Shown one piece after another: positions 5,488 to 5,712 of a stretch of DNA of 5,712 nucleotides (its first letter is position 1; each line of letters opens with the position of its first letter). The DNA is taken from assembly GCA_004195305.1 (NCBI GenBank), contig SDWN01000583.1, positions 1 through 5,712 of the forward strand, given 5' to 3'. A program made the position numbers and the translations under genes. Below the pieces are notes generated by a model, which did no database searches, was not told the DNA's origin, and was given only the letters and a program-made list of their open reading frames with translations. This DNA is from Neptunomonas sp. Lineage in GTDB: Bacteria > Pseudomonadota > Gammaproteobacteria > Pseudomonadales > Balneatricaceae.

Positions 5488-5712
5488 TTGAAAAAAAATG
5501 ATGGGGCGATGTTGTGGTGCTGGGGCGCGGGTGTGGCGATAGTTGGCGCGCTGATCGCGGCCTTGTCGGTCCGGGGTGGTCTGAATATTTTGACCCAGAC
5601 CTCGGCAGAGATTAACTCGATAGCGGCTCTACTCGATAGTCCCCGCGGTCTGCGGAGTCTGCTGATCTCTTTTTCCAATCAATGCGGTCAGGCCCAGGAG
5701 AGCTGGCTGGGC
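5488..5712 (+). CDS. Unrecognised membrane-anchored protein, 3'-truncated by the window
   Basis: Seventy-five codons are visible and the frame is open at the window edge. The product begins MKKNDGAMLWCWGAG if TTG 5488 is the start. A single hydrophobic helix at about residues 8-28 has two lysines before it, which fits a signal anchor with the rest outside the cytoplasm. The following stretch (NILTQTSAEINSIAALLDSP, 33-52) looks amphipathic and helical, as is common just after the first helix of receptors or secretion-accessory proteins. No family was recognised, and too little is present to exclude a sensor protein. It lies 73 bases after the DUF3179 stop on the same strand with no terminator seen, so it may share that transcript. 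ATG 5509 would start within the hydrophobic segment and is less likely. Confidence 0.6.
   Translation, partial: MKKNDGAMLWCWGAGVAIVGALIAALSVRGGLNILTQTSAEINSIAALLDSPRGLRSLLISFSNQCGQAQESWLG

Noticed and set aside
5250..5678. 142-codon minus-strand frame
   Set aside because: It runs antisense across the end of the DUF3179 gene and the start of the last gene, both better supported, and looks low in information.

Overview
The window looks like chromosome from a gammaproteobacterium, possibly a marine, Oceanospirillales- or Pseudomonas-like lineage. The evidence is moderate GC content, an AnsA and an Lrp/DadR protein that align closely by eye with their Escherichia coli and Pseudomonas counterparts, and canonical sigma70 and Shine-Dalgarno signals. 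No phage, transposon, CRISPR or tRNA signature was seen. The genus cannot be fixed from the sequence alone.

Layout. Positions 1-849 (+) are the 3' part of a ChaN/Tiki-superfamily haem-binding-type protein whose start lies outside the window. It converges on ansA (1031-2044, -), a cytoplasmic type I L-asparaginase. The short convergent gap (850-1030) holds two tandem copies and a third partial copy of a 50-bp repeat, followed by a run of hairpins. The last hairpin is a near-perfect 30-bp palindrome that contains the ansA stop codon. A 414-bp divergent gap (2045-2458) carries a good sigma70 promoter with a dyad over its -10 box. It drives a probable two-gene operon (2459-3013 and 3082-3669) of small two-helix membrane proteins: the first has a HAMP-like linker, the second a matching but degenerate layout, and neither has a recognisable output domain. 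An AT-rich spacer with a weak terminator precedes an Lrp/DadR-type amino-acid-responsive regulator (3849-4352). Next comes an exported DUF3179 protein (4431-5414) with an unusually strong ribosome-binding site. The 5' end of an unrecognised membrane-anchored protein (5488 to the window edge) closes the window.

How the genes relate. Asparaginase and an Lrp-type regulator both touch amino-acid metabolism, but they are separated by the membrane-protein pair and lie on opposite strands, so a direct link is only a guess. The most notable items are the effector-less membrane pair with its putative operator, the tandem repeat and hairpin cluster between convergent genes, and the Cys/His-rich insertion in the ChaN motif. 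Nothing here amounts to a clearly new system; most of the window is ordinary chromosomal content.
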